From Desulfurobacterium thermolithotrophum DSM 11699 (GTDB lineage Bacteria > Aquificota > Aquificia > Desulfurobacteriales > Desulfurobacteriaceae): DNA of 64,000 nt. A program made the position numbers and the translations under genes. The first letter of the stretch is position 1. Every line of letters starts with the position of its first letter. Where the stretch lies: contig NC_015185.1 of the NCBI RefSeq assembly GCF_000191045.1, positions 1,308,501 to 1,372,500 on the forward strand, in the 5' to 3' direction. This document shows positions 53,072 through 64,000 of this stretch, piece by piece. The notes under the pieces are model-generated. The model had not been told where the DNA came from and ran no database searches. It saw only the letters and a list, made by a program, of their open reading frames with translations.

Positions 53072-53099
53072 ATGTGGAAGGCTAAAGGTAAAGGGCAAA

Positions 53100-53217
53100 A
53101 GGGAAGCGGTGAAGGGTGAACAGTGAAGGGTGAAGGATGAAGTGGTTGAATGAGGGAATGGTTGGATAGGTAAATAGGGGAATAGTTGAATGGGGGGATA
53201 GTGGAAAGGTGAGTTGC
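53100..53217 (+). repeat. Octamer-type repeat R5b upstream of a toxin-antitoxin pair
   Basis: GTGAAGGG/GGTTGAAT/GGGAATAG units, forward arm only. Positions 53166-53194 are identical to 53889-53917, and AAAGGTGAGTTGC (53205-53217) recurs at 53936-53948. The spacing between the two shared blocks differs by 8 bases, one repeat unit. Confidence 0.75.
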
Positions 53218-53282
53218 GGAGGTAGGAGAGGGAGAGTATATTGGAAAAGTGAAGGATAACAGGTTTTTTGCTGGAGGTGTTA

Positions 53283-53501
53283 ATGTATCTGGCTGTAAGA
53301 GGAAAATATAAAAAAGGAAAAATTGAACTATTAGAAAAATTAGAAGGGATAGAAGAAGCTGATGTGCTTGTTGTGGTTTTTAAGAAAATAGAGGAAGAAG
53401 ATTTGACTGAAGAGATATTGGAAGCACTGGAGGAAGTTAAACTTATGAGAAAGGGAATACTACCGGAACGTACATGGAGAGAAGTAAGAGATGGGATTTA
53501 A
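53283..53501 (+). CDS. Putative antitoxin of a type II toxin-antitoxin pair
   Basis: 72 residues: a beta-rich start MYLAVRGKYKKGKIELLEKL (AF2212/DUF104-like) and a helical acidic tail ending LPERTWREVRDGI. ATG 53283 follows GGAGG with 5 bases spacing. It overlaps the toxin gene by 11 bases, the usual coupling. Family assignment is tentative. Confidence 0.65.
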   Translation: MYLAVRGKYKKGKIELLEKLEGIEEADVLVVVFKKIEEEDLTEEILEALEEVKLMRKGILPERTWREVRDGI

Positions 53502-53841
53502 GATAGTCCCAACAACTATTTTTATAAAAAAAATTAAGAAACTAAAGAAAAAATACCCTCGTATTCTTGCCGATTTAGATACACTGGTATCGACTCTTGA
53601 GAAAGATCCAAGAAAAGGGATTCACATAGGAAAATCTTTGTACAAAATCCGTCTTAAATCTTCTGATTTAAACAAGGGAAAATCAGGTTCTTTTAGGGTT
53701 ATTTATTATGTGGTTTTTGAAGATGGAACGGTATATCTTTTGACTATTTATTTTAAAGGGAAAAGGGGAAACATTGCCTGGAAAGAAATCGAAGAATTAC
53801 TTAAAGAATTAGAAAGGGAAGCGGTGAATGGTGAACGGTGA
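53491..53841 (+). CDS. RelE/ParE-like toxin
   Basis: 116 residues: FIKKIKKLKKKYPRILADLDTLVSTLEKDPRKG, IRLKSSDLNKGKSGSFRVIYYVV and VYLLTIYFKGKRGNI fit the RelE/HigB ribonuclease fold, with basic residues where mRNA would bind. Translated from within the antitoxin 3' end. The last residues (EREAVNGER) run into the following repeat array. Confidence 0.8.
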   Translation: MGFKIVPTTIFIKKIKKLKKKYPRILADLDTLVSTLEKDPRKGIHIGKSLYKIRLKSSDLNKGKSGSFRVIYYVVFEDGTVYLLTIYFKGKRGNIAWKEIEELLKELEREAVNGER

Positions 53842-53948
53842 AGGGTGAAATGGAGAATGGTTAATTGGTTGAATTGGTGAATAGTTGAATAGGTAAATAG
53901 GGGAATAGTTGAATGGGAGAATGGGGGAATAGGGAAAAGGTGAGTTGC
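53821..53948 (+). repeat. Octamer-type repeat R6 (toxin to Uma2 copy B)
   Basis: Forward units throughout: GGTGAACGGTGAAGGG, GGTTAATTGGTTGAATTGG, then the block shared with 53166-53217. The array starts inside the toxin gene's 3' end and finishes just before the Uma2 RBS. Confidence 0.8.
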
Positions 53949-53989
53949 AGGAGTGGAAGATTGACCAACAGGCTTTTGTAGGAGGAGTA

Positions 53990-54613
53990 ATGGCAACGGC
54001 GGTTAAAGCTGAAAAAAAGAAGAGAAGAAAAAGTATTCCAAAAGTTCTCATATATGAGATGAGAAAGGGGAGTCCTATTTACTATAGGGACTACGATAAG
54101 GTGCTATCGGGGGAAAAGCAGCTGGAGGAAATAATGGGTAGTAGCGGTTTGCAAAGCTGGTTAATAGAGCTTATTATATGGTTCCTTCATCAAAAACTAA
54201 GTAGAAAAAAATATCAAATCCTATCCAATGAGGTCAGCTATAAATTTGTACCAAGGAGTTGGTATAACATTGATGTAGGAATATGGGAAAAAGAAAAAGT
54301 AAGACCTTATCTTGAAAAAGATAAATTGATTACTGTGGCACCAAAAGTTGTAATAGAAATAGATACAAAGGCTGACCTTAGAAAGTTTACCACTCCTCAG
54401 GACTACTTTCACCGAAAAACACAAGATCTTTTGGACCATGGCGTGGAGAGGGTAATCTGGATATTCACAAAAGATAAAAAGATATGGATAGCGGAAAAAG
54501 GGAAACCCTGGCTTATTGTTGATTGGGATTATGAGATTCCCGTTTTAGAAGGAATATCTTTTAACCTTAAAGAACTCATGAAAGAAGATGAAGAACAAAT
54601 TGAAGATAGTTGA
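53990..54613 (+). CDS. Uma2-like (DUF820) PD-(D/E)XK family protein, copy B
   Basis: 207 residues: paralogue of the protein at 42321 with IYEMRKGSPIYYRDYDKVL, PRSWYNIDVGIW, VVIEIDTKADLRKF and YFHRKTQDLLDHGVERVIWIF. The core Asp and E-x-DTK of the nuclease-like fold are kept. ATG 53990 follows GGAGGAG. The 3' end (EEQIEDS) merges into the next repeat array. Confidence 0.85.
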   Translation: MATAVKAEKKKRRKSIPKVLIYEMRKGSPIYYRDYDKVLSGEKQLEEIMGSSGLQSWLIELIIWFLHQKLSRKKYQILSNEVSYKFVPRSWYNIDVGIWEKEKVRPYLEKDKLITVAPKVVIEIDTKADLRKFTTPQDYFHRKTQDLLDHGVERVIWIFTKDKKIWIAEKGKPWLIVDWDYEIPVLEGISFNLKELMKEDEEQIEDS

Positions 54614-54655
54614 ATAGTTGAATGGGGGAATGGGTGAATAGTTAAATTGATAGAG
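54606..54655 (+). repeat. Octamer-type repeat R7 (Uma2 copy B to rmlA)
   Basis: Forward units AGTTGAATAGTTGAATGGGG, GAATGGGTGAATAGTTAAATTG. It starts within the last codons of the Uma2 gene. Confidence 0.7.
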
Positions 54656-54699
54656 TAAATTGAAAAAGTAAAAAAATTAAATTTTGCGAGAGAAAGGAA

Positions 54700-55572
54700 A
54701 TGAAAGCGGTTATCTTAGCTGGCGGGAGTGGTACAAGACTTTATCCGGTTACACAAGCTGTAAATAAGCATTTTCTTCCTATATACAATAAGCCTATGAT
54801 CTACTATCCTTTATCCTTAGTAATGCTTCTTGGGATTAGAGATGTTCTTTTTATTGTTAATCCTACCGATTTAGAAGATTTTCAAAAACTATTTGGGAAT
54901 GGTTCAAAGCTTGGAATGAATATAGAGTACCAAATCCAGGAAAAGCCTAATGGATTGGCAGAAGGGCTCTTGTTAGCAAAAGAGTTTATAGGGGATGATA
55001 ATATCTGCTACATGTTAGGGGATAATGTTTTCTTTGGACATGATCTTGTAAAGATTATGGTTGAAGCAAAAAGGGAGATTGAAGAAAGCGGTGGGGCTTA
55101 CGTTTTTGGTTATTATGTAAAGGATCCTGAAAGGTTTGGAATTGTTGAATTTGACGAAAACGGAAATGTAAAGTCGATAGAGGAAAAACCTAAAAAACCT
55201 AAATCCAATTTTGCCGTTGTAGGTATGTATTTTTATGACAATGAAGCTGTGGAGATAGCGAAAAACGTAAAACCGTCTGATAGGGGAGAGTTAGAGATAA
55301 CTTCTGTTAACGAGGAGTATTTAAAACGTGGAAAATTAAAGGTGAAACTTTTAGGGAGAGGATTTGCATGGTTTGATGCAGGAACTCATGATAGTTTTTT
55401 AGAGGCTGGTGAGTTTGTAGCAACGATTGAAAAGAAAACAGGACTTATGATTGGATGTATAGAGGAAATTGCCTATAGAAATGGGTGGATAGATAGAGAG
55501 CAACTTTTAAAACTTGCGTATCCTCTTAGGAAAACCGATTATGGGAAGTATTTGATGGAGTTGGGAGGTTAG
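54700..55572 (+). CDS. rmlA: Glucose-1-phosphate thymidylyltransferase
   Basis: 290 residues: [44 protein letters not shown] and [15 protein letters not shown]. First enzyme of the dTDP-L-rhamnose pathway, completed by rmlC, rmlB and rmlD below. RBS GAGAGAAAGG before the ATG. Confidence 0.95.
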   Translation: MKAVILAGGSGTRLYPVTQAVNKHFLPIYNKPMIYYPLSLVMLLGIRDVLFIVNPTDLEDFQKLFGNGSKLGMNIEYQIQEKPNGLAEGLLLAKEFIGDDNICYMLGDNVFFGHDLVKIMVEAKREIEESGGAYVFGYYVKDPERFGIVEFDENGNVKSIEEKPKKPKSNFAVVGMYFYDNEAVEIAKNVKPSDRGELEITSVNEEYLKRGKLKVKLLGRGFAWFDAGTHDSFLEAGEFVATIEKKTGLMIGCIEEIAYRNGWIDREQLLKLAYPLRKTDYGKYLMELGG

Positions 55573-55712
55573 TTGAATAGGGGAATAGATAAATGGTTAA
55601 ATAGGAAAATGGATAAATGGGAGAGTTTAAAAATCCCATTTAACTACTTAACCAATTGACCATTTAACCAATTAACCATTCAACTATTTATCTACTTAAT
55701 GATTAAACTAAA
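55568..55712 (+). repeat. Octamer-type palindromic repeat R8 (rmlA-rmlC)
   Basis: Forward arm GTTAGTTGAATAGGGG, AAATGGTTAAATAGG (55568-55625). Reverse arm CCCATTTAACTACTTAACC, ATTGACCATTTAACC, TTAACCATTCAACTATTT (55637-55691). Both arms are present, so a long imperfect hairpin is possible. It begins in the rmlA stop region. Confidence 0.85.
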
Positions 55713-55724
55713 CAAGGAGAAAGG

Positions 55725-56303
55725 ATGCCGTTTGAGTTTATAAGAACTGAAATACCAGAAGTAGTTATTGTAAAGCCAAAAGTGTTTGGTGACGAAAGAG
55801 GTTTTTTTATGGAAACTTACAAAAAGTCTGATTTTGAGAAGGCTGGGATTGATACCGATTTTGTTCAGGATAATCATTCAAAATCTGTAAAAGGGGTATT
55901 GCGAGGGCTTCACTATCAGCTTGAACCAAAAGCTCAAGGAAAACTTGTAAGGTGTATAAAGGGAAAAGTTTTTGACGTTGCGGTTGATATAAGAAAGGGG
56001 AGTCCAACATTTGGAAAGTGGGTAGGAGTTGAACTTTCATCAGAAAACAAACTAATGCTTTGGATACCGAAAGGTTTTGCCCATGGTTTTTTGACTCTTT
56101 CAGAGGAAGCTGAAATTATTTATAAGGTTTCAGGTAGTGAATATTCACCAGAGCACGATAGAAGTATAAGGTGGAACGATCCGGATATAGGCATAGAGTG
56201 GCCACTGGATGGAGAGCCTATCCTTTCTGAGAAGGATAAGTTAGCTCCGTTTTTAAAGGATGCAGAGATAAATTTTGTGTATAAAACAACGGAGGTCAAA
56301 TGA
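55725..56303 (+). CDS. rmlC: dTDP-4-dehydrorhamnose 3,5-epimerase
   Basis: 192 residues, cupin fold: VFGDERGFFMETYKKSDF, QDNHSKSVKGVLRGLHYQ (catalytic His) and IPKGFAHGFLTLS. It overlaps rmlB by 4 bases. Confidence 0.95.
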   Translation: MPFEFIRTEIPEVVIVKPKVFGDERGFFMETYKKSDFEKAGIDTDFVQDNHSKSVKGVLRGLHYQLEPKAQGKLVRCIKGKVFDVAVDIRKGSPTFGKWVGVELSSENKLMLWIPKGFAHGFLTLSEEAEIIYKVSGSEYSPEHDRSIRWNDPDIGIEWPLDGEPILSEKDKLAPFLKDAEINFVYKTTEVK

Positions 56304-57289
56304 AATTAGTTGTTACCGGTGGAGCAGGATTTATAGGAAGTGAATTTGTAAGACAGGCAGTAGAGAAAGGTTTAGAAACGGTTGTTGTTGATAAGCTTAC
56401 GTATGCAGGAGACTTAGAAAGATTAAAAGAAGTAGAAAATAAAATCAGTTTTTACAAGGCAGATATAACTAATAGAGAGTTTATAGAACACATATTTAAA
56501 GCAGAAAAACCTGATGTTGTTGTTCACTGGGCAGCAGAAAGCCACGTGGATAGAAGTATTTTAGATGCTACTCCATTTATTGAAACAAACGTGAAAGGAA
56601 CACAAATCCTCCTGGATGTAGCAAAAGAAACTGGTGTAAATCTCTTTGTAAATATTGCAACGGATGAAGTTTATGGAGAACTTGGAGAAGATGGACAGTT
56701 TTATGAAGATACGCCTCTTAATCCGAATTCTCCCTATTCTGTAAGTAAGGCTTCTGCTGACATGCTTGGAAGAGCTTATTATAGAACTTATGGATTACCG
56801 GTAATAACTGTTCGTCCTTCTAATAATTACGGTTACTGGCAGTATCCTGAAAAACTGATTCCCGTGGTTATCCTGAAGGCTTTAAACAATGAACCTATTC
56901 CCATCTATGGAACAGGTGAAAACCGTAGAGAGTGGCTTTTTGTTTCTGACTGCGCAGAAGCAGTGTTTGAAATTATAGAAAAAGGGAAACCTGGAGAAAT
57001 CTATAACGTTGGTAGTGGAGAAGAGAGAAGAAATATAGATGTAGTCAAGTCAATACTGCAAATACTAAACAAACCTGAAGATTTGATAACCTTTGTAAAA
57101 GATAGACCAGGACATGACTTTAGATATTCTCTTAATACAGAGAAGATAGAAAAAGAGCTCAGCTGGAAAGCCAAAGTAAAGTTTGAAGAGGGAATAGAGA
57201 AAACGGTAAAATGGTATCTTAAGAATCTTGATTGGGCTAAAAGAAAAGCAGAAGAACTTCATGATTACTGGAAAAAGGTTTATCGTTAA
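56300..57289 (+). CDS. rmlB: dTDP-glucose 4,6-dehydratase
   Basis: 329 residues, extended SDR: VTGGAGFIGSEFVRQ, WAAESHVDRSI, NIATDEVYGELGEDG (TDE catalytic motif), PYSVSKASADML (YxxxK) and RPSNNYGYWQYPEKLIP. It produces dTDP-4-keto-6-deoxyglucose. Confidence 0.96.
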   Translation: MKLVVTGGAGFIGSEFVRQAVEKGLETVVVDKLTYAGDLERLKEVENKISFYKADITNREFIEHIFKAEKPDVVVHWAAESHVDRSILDATPFIETNVKGTQILLDVAKETGVNLFVNIATDEVYGELGEDGQFYEDTPLNPNSPYSVSKASADMLGRAYYRTYGLPVITVRPSNNYGYWQYPEKLIPVVILKALNNEPIPIYGTGENRREWLFVSDCAEAVFEIIEKGKPGEIYNVGSGEERRNIDVVKSILQILNKPEDLITFVKDRPGHDFRYSLNTEKIEKELSWKAKVKFEEGIEKTVKWYLKNLDWAKRKAEELHDYWKKVYR

Positions 57290-57307
57290 TTAAAGGTGAG
57301 GGGTTTG

Positions 57308-57850
57308 ATGGGATTGGCAGAAAAGTATCTTCCACGATACACATTTGAAGATTACAGGAAGTGGAAAGGGGATTGGGAGCTCATAGAAGGCATTCCTTAT
57401 GCAATGGCTCCTTCCCCCTTTGGAGTTCACCAGCAGGTTTTGATGGAAATAGGAAGACAGATCCTTAATCAGGTGAAGAGATGTAAAAATCTCTGCTACG
57501 TTTACCCTGAACTTGACTGGATAATAGACGAGGAAACCGTCTTAAGGCCTGACCTCATAGTAACCTGTAAAAAGGTGGAAAAATATCTTAAGGAAACTCC
57601 CGAAGTTGTTTTTGAGATTGTTTCAAAGTCAACAGCTCAAAAAGACGAACAACTTAAATTTTTGATATACGAAAGGGAAAAAGTGGACTTTTATGTTCTT
57701 GTCTATCCCAGCATTAAGAAGTTAAGAGTGTTCTCTCTTAAAAATGAGAAGTTTGAAAAGATATTTGAAGGAGATGAAGGGTCTTTTAAATTTACGCTGA
57801 AAAACGGATGTAGTTTCACACTCGAAATAGGAGAGCTTTTTAGAGAATAA
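57308..57850 (+). CDS. Uma2-like (DUF820) PD-(D/E)XK family protein, divergent copy C
   Basis: 180 residues: YTFEDYRKWKGDWELIEGIPYAMAPSPFGVHQQV, then VLRPDLIV and PEVVFEIVSKSTAQKDEQLKFLIYE, YVLVYP. This is the classical Uma2 layout (D and E-x-S/K) and differs from copies A and B. ATG 57308 follows GAGGGG. It directly abuts the nucleotidyltransferase gene, inside the rhamnose operon. Confidence 0.85.
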   Translation: MGLAEKYLPRYTFEDYRKWKGDWELIEGIPYAMAPSPFGVHQQVLMEIGRQILNQVKRCKNLCYVYPELDWIIDEETVLRPDLIVTCKKVEKYLKETPEVVFEIVSKSTAQKDEQLKFLIYEREKVDFYVLVYPSIKKLRVFSLKNEKFEKIFEGDEGSFKFTLKNGCSFTLEIGELFRE

Positions 57851-58224
57851 TGAAGCTTAGAGCGTACACTCCCGACGATTATATGAAAATCGTTGGAAGA
57901 GCTATTGAGAAAGCAGTTAACAAGAGCTGTTTAATAATCTTTTTCGGTTCAATTTTAACCGATAAATTTTCCAGAACATCTGACATAGACGTTGGAGTTT
58001 TTTGCGGAGCTCCTTTAACTCCTAAGGAATATGTTAGTGTACTTGAGGAGATCGAAAAGGCTCCTATTTTGCGTGAAGTGGATCTGGTTGATCTTGCAAA
58101 AGTTGATGATGAAAGATTTTTATCTTCGATTCTGGAAAGGGGTAAGATTTGGAAAAGTTCGAGAGATCTCTTTCAAAGTTGGAGGGACTTAAAGGAAAAT
58201 GAGATACCTCATTTTTGGTGCTAA
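57850..58224 (+). CDS. MNT-type nucleotidyltransferase domain protein
   Basis: 124 residues with IIFFGSILTDKFSRTSDIDVGVF (GS-x-DxD) and LREVDLVDL. Similar in kind to the protein at 43245. It overlaps both neighbours: the Uma2 stop by one base and the rmlD start by 26 bases. It may be an antitoxin-like AMP-transferase, but no HEPN partner is present. Confidence 0.8.
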   Translation: MKLRAYTPDDYMKIVGRAIEKAVNKSCLIIFFGSILTDKFSRTSDIDVGVFCGAPLTPKEYVSVLEEIEKAPILREVDLVDLAKVDDERFLSSILERGKIWKSSRDLFQSWRDLKENEIPHFWC

Positions 58225-58247
58225 GGGACAGCTTGGAAGGGAATTTG

Positions 58248-58305
58248 TTAAGTGGTTAAGTGGGGGATTGGTTGAATCGTTGAAAGGGAAAACAGTGGAA
58301 TGGAT
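58248..58305 (+). repeat. Octamer-type repeat R10 inside rmlD
   Basis: AGTGGTTAAGTGGGGGATTGG and TTGAATCGTTGAAAGGGAA are forward units in frame near the 5' end of rmlD. Confidence 0.55.
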
Positions 58306-59038
58306 AGGTGTAGGGAGAGAAGAGTGTGATATTTCGGATTTAAATCAAGTTTTAGAGCTCTTTGAAAGTACAAAACCGAATGTTGTTGTCAACTGTGCAG
58401 CCTATAATCTTGTAGATAAAGCTGAAGAAGATTATGTAAGTGCAGTGAAAGTAAATAGTGTTGGTGTTAGGAATCTGGCTTTTGCGTGTAATAGATATAG
58501 AGCTTTCTTGGTACACTACAGCACCGATTACGTATTTGACGGAAAGAAGGAAAATGCTCTATATATAGAGGATGATAAACCAAATCCTCTAAATGAATAC
58601 GGAAAGAGCAAACTGATAGGTGAGGAGTTTATAAAGGAAGAAATAGACAACTTTTTAATCCTTAGGGTTAGCTGGGTTTACGGTGAAGGTAGGCAAAACT
58701 TTATCTATAAACTTCTAAAGTGGGCAGAAAATAATGACTATTTAAAAATTTCTTACGATGAAATATCTGTTCCAACATCTACAAGGACAATTGTTGATGT
58801 AACTTTAAAAGCATTAAAAGAAGGTTTAGAAGGTTTATACCATTTAACAAACTCTGGTTATGCTTCTCGCTACGAATGGGCAAAAAAAGTTTTCAAGATA
58901 AAAAAAGTTAACAAGTTCATATATCCAGTTTCCAGCGAAATATTTAACTTACCTGCTAAAAGACCAAAGTTTTCTGCTATGAGCAATGAAAAAGTCTCAC
59001 AGGAATTGAACATAGAGATTCCAAGTTGGGAAGAAGAG

Positions 59039-62228
<3,190 letters not shown>

Positions 62229-62237
62229 GGAGCCACT

Positions 62238-63755
62238 ATGGTTTTTACTGTTAGAAGTTTTGCAGTGGTGGGGGTTGATGGAGTTGAAGTAAAAGTTGAA
62301 GTAGATGCCGGGAGGGGACTGCCGGGAACAGTAATTGTTGGACTTCCCGATTCTGCCGTTAAGGAAAGTAAAGAAAGAGTAAAAGCTGCGATTGTGAATT
62401 CAGGCTATCCTTTTCCGACGAAGAAAATAGTTGTAAATCTTGCACCTGCGGATGTCAAAAAGGAAGGGACTCTTTACGACCTTCCTATAGCACTCGGGAT
62501 TCTCGGTTCTGCTAACTTGGTTTTTCCGGAAAAGTTAAATGATTACATAATAGCGGGAGAGCTCGGGCTAAAAGGAGAGGTTGGACGGATAAAAGGAATT
62601 TTATCTGCTGCTATCTTAGCAAAAGAAAAAGGTTTTAAAGGAATTATTGTTCCTGAAGGTAACGTTGAAGAAGCTACATTAATAGATGGAATTGAAGTAA
62701 TTCCTGTAAAGAATCTTGTTGAAGTAGTTTCTTTCTTAAATGGAGACCTTGAAATAGAACCTGCAGGAAAAAAGGAAATTGATACAAAGTATGAGTTTGA
62801 AGTTGATATGTCTGATATCGTTGGGCAATATCAGGCAAAAAGAGCTCTCGAAATAGCAGCAGCCGGGCATCACAACCTTTTTATGATAGGTCCACCAGGC
62901 TCTGGAAAAACAATGCTTGCAAGAAGACTTCCCACGATTATGCCTCCAATGAGTGAGGAAGAAATAGTAGAAACAACAAAAATCTATAGTGTTGCAGGAC
63001 TTTTTTCTGAAATTCCTGTAGTAAAGAGACCGTTTAGAGCTCCTCACTCAGGAGCTTCTGAAGTTGCTCTTATAGGTGGGGGAGCTTCTCTAAAACCAGG
63101 GGAAGTAAGTTTATCTCATAATGGAGTTTTATTCCTTGATGAAATGGCAGAATTTAAACGTTCGGCGTTGGAAGCTTTAAGACAGCCCTTAGAAGACGGT
63201 TTTGTAACTATTTCAAGAGCTTCAGGAACTGTTACCTTCCCTGCAAATTTTAGTCTGGTAGCGGCTTCCAATCCCTGTCCCTGCGGTTTCAGAGGGTTTG
63301 AAGATGAAAATCACTACTGCAAATGCTCTCCTTCACAGGTAAAGAAGTACCTTGGAAAAATCTCGGGTCCCATTATGGACAGAATAGACATCCACATTAC
63401 GGTTCCTGCCGTAAAGCCGGAAGAGCTAAAAAATAAGAAGACCGGAGAAACCTCAGAAAAGATAAGAGAAAGGGTTATAAGTGCTCACGAAATTCAGAAA
63501 AGACGTTTCGAGGATTTAAAGATAAACTTTAACTCCCAGATGGGGAGAAGAGAAATTTTACAATTTTGTAAATTAGAAGGAGAAGCAGAAGAGCTCCTAA
63601 ATAGCGCTGTAAAAACTCTCGGACTGTCTGCAAGAGCTTACGGCAGAGTTTTAAAACTTTCCCGAACCATTGCTGATTTATCAGGAAGTGATTTGATTAC
63701 AAGAGTTCACATAGCAGAGGCATTAAGTTATAGACCCGTTGATTTAGTTAATTAG
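62238..63755 (+). CDS. comM: Mg-chelatase-like AAA+ protein ComM (YifB)
   Basis: 505 residues: an N-terminal Lon-protease-like domain (VEVDAGRGLPGTVIVGLPDSAVKESKERV), an AAA+ core with Walker A GPPGSGKTM and Walker B FLDEMAEF, a Cys-rich NPCPCGFRG...YCKCS insert and RIDIHI. ComM is known as a branch-migration helicase in natural transformation. RBS AAGGAG before the ATG. Confidence 0.94.
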   Translation: MVFTVRSFAVVGVDGVEVKVEVDAGRGLPGTVIVGLPDSAVKESKERVKAAIVNSGYPFPTKKIVVNLAPADVKKEGTLYDLPIALGILGSANLVFPEKLNDYIIAGELGLKGEVGRIKGILSAAILAKEKGFKGIIVPEGNVEEATLIDGIEVIPVKNLVEVVSFLNGDLEIEPAGKKEIDTKYEFEVDMSDIVGQYQAKRALEIAAAGHHNLFMIGPPGSGKTMLARRLPTIMPPMSEEEIVETTKIYSVAGLFSEIPVVKRPFRAPHSGASEVALIGGGASLKPGEVSLSHNGVLFLDEMAEFKRSALEALRQPLEDGFVTISRASGTVTFPANFSLVAASNPCPCGFRGFEDENHYCKCSPSQVKKYLGKISGPIMDRIDIHITVPAVKPEELKNKKTGETSEKIRERVISAHEIQKRRFEDLKINFNSQMGRREILQFCKLEGEAEELLNSAVKTLGLSARAYGRVLKLSRTIADLSGSDLITRVHIAEALSYRPVDLVN

Positions 63756-63785
63756 TTTAACTATTTAACCATATATGGGGATACG

Positions 63786-64000
63786 TTGAAAAGATTAGCG
63801 ATGGCACTATTTCTGTTTACTTTCTCCTATGGCAATGCTTTTGCTGGGACAGGGTGGTTTCGTATAGAGAAGGGACACTCTCTCTATTTTAAGCCTTTTG
63901 TTGACGTTAAGCTCCAAAAAGATGTAATGGTGCTTTTTGTTACCAGTAAAGGGAAAATTTACAGAGGAAAGTGTAGAGAGAAAACAATAAAAGACGCTTG
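63786..64000 (+). CDS. Exported protein, partial (cut by window end)
   Basis: 71 codons to the window edge: a signal peptide (KRLAMALFLFTFSYGNAFA, cleavage likely after AFA) then GTGWFRIEKGHSLYFKPFVDV. TTG 63786 is preceded by GGGGA; ATG 63801 is an alternative. Not recognised from this fragment. Confidence 0.6.
   Translation, partial: MKRLAMALFLFTFSYGNAFAGTGWFRIEKGHSLYFKPFVDVKLQKDVMVLFVTSKGKIYRGKCREKTIKDA

Overview
The window is AT-rich, tightly packed bacterial DNA whose proteins are rich in Lys and Glu. The gene mix is a two-subunit pyruvate carboxylase, a selenocysteine formate dehydrogenase, type I and type II secretion genes, ATP sulfurylase/APS kinase and a PglB-type oligosaccharyltransferase. 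It suggests a thermophilic, anaerobic, Gram-negative chemolithotroph, most like Aquificota of the Desulfurobacteriaceae type. That placement is inference; no rRNA gene is present to test it.

Layout. 1-4753: the 3' part of a giant secreted beta-repeat protein, a terminator, and a second DUF4214 protein gene cut by an IS element with terminal inverted repeats. 4813-7032: a small DUF6447 protein and a Wzm/Wzt polysaccharide ABC exporter. 7007-11424 (minus): a complete type I secretion system (TolC-like, HlyD-like, ABC), the likely exporter of the secreted proteins. 11509-14412 (minus): a 47-aa membrane protein, cysS, and a frameshifted IS110-family element in front of cysS. 14488-22290: mazG, a Usp protein, mtnA, gspKLMN, ruvAB and ppa. 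22786-27914: a frameshifted formate/nitrite transporter, an intact IS110-family element, a Sec-containing fdhA and its ferredoxin. 28180-37547 and on to 39433: feoAB, radA, dus, a PflX-like radical SAM gene, truD, folC, pgpA, pycA and pycB; then tRNA-Pro(GGG), cysC and sat. 41820-62228: a large accessory glycan region holding a lipid-linked sugar initiating transferase, flippase, glf, glycosyltransferases, manC, rmlACBD, galE and pglB. It is interspersed with Uma2-like nucleases, nucleotidyltransferases and toxin/antitoxin genes. 62238-64000: comM and the start of an exported protein.

Three things stand out. (1) Two near-identical IS110-family elements each sit exactly inside the Shine-Dalgarno sequence of a downstream gene (cysS, fdhA). 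They have the same orientation and are flanked by GGAG on both sides, so the ribosome-binding site is rebuilt at the element's right end. Their 5' leader folds like a bridge RNA, with internal loops carrying GGAG and a stretch complementary to the cysS target. (2) A family of octamer-based (TTGAATGG-like), often palindromic repeats fills gaps between genes from about 40.3 to 59.2 kb. It has also entered coding sequences in frame (a GT2 glycosyltransferase, manC, rmlD), much like Rickettsia palindromic elements. (3) A ~300-bp GC-rich structured RNA at 42960-43260 ends like an IS200/IS605-type omega/reRNA but has no nuclease gene beside it, and it supplies the start codon of the next gene.

Several frameshifts (transposases, formate transporter) are each explained by one base missing from a homopolymer run, so some may be sequencing errors.
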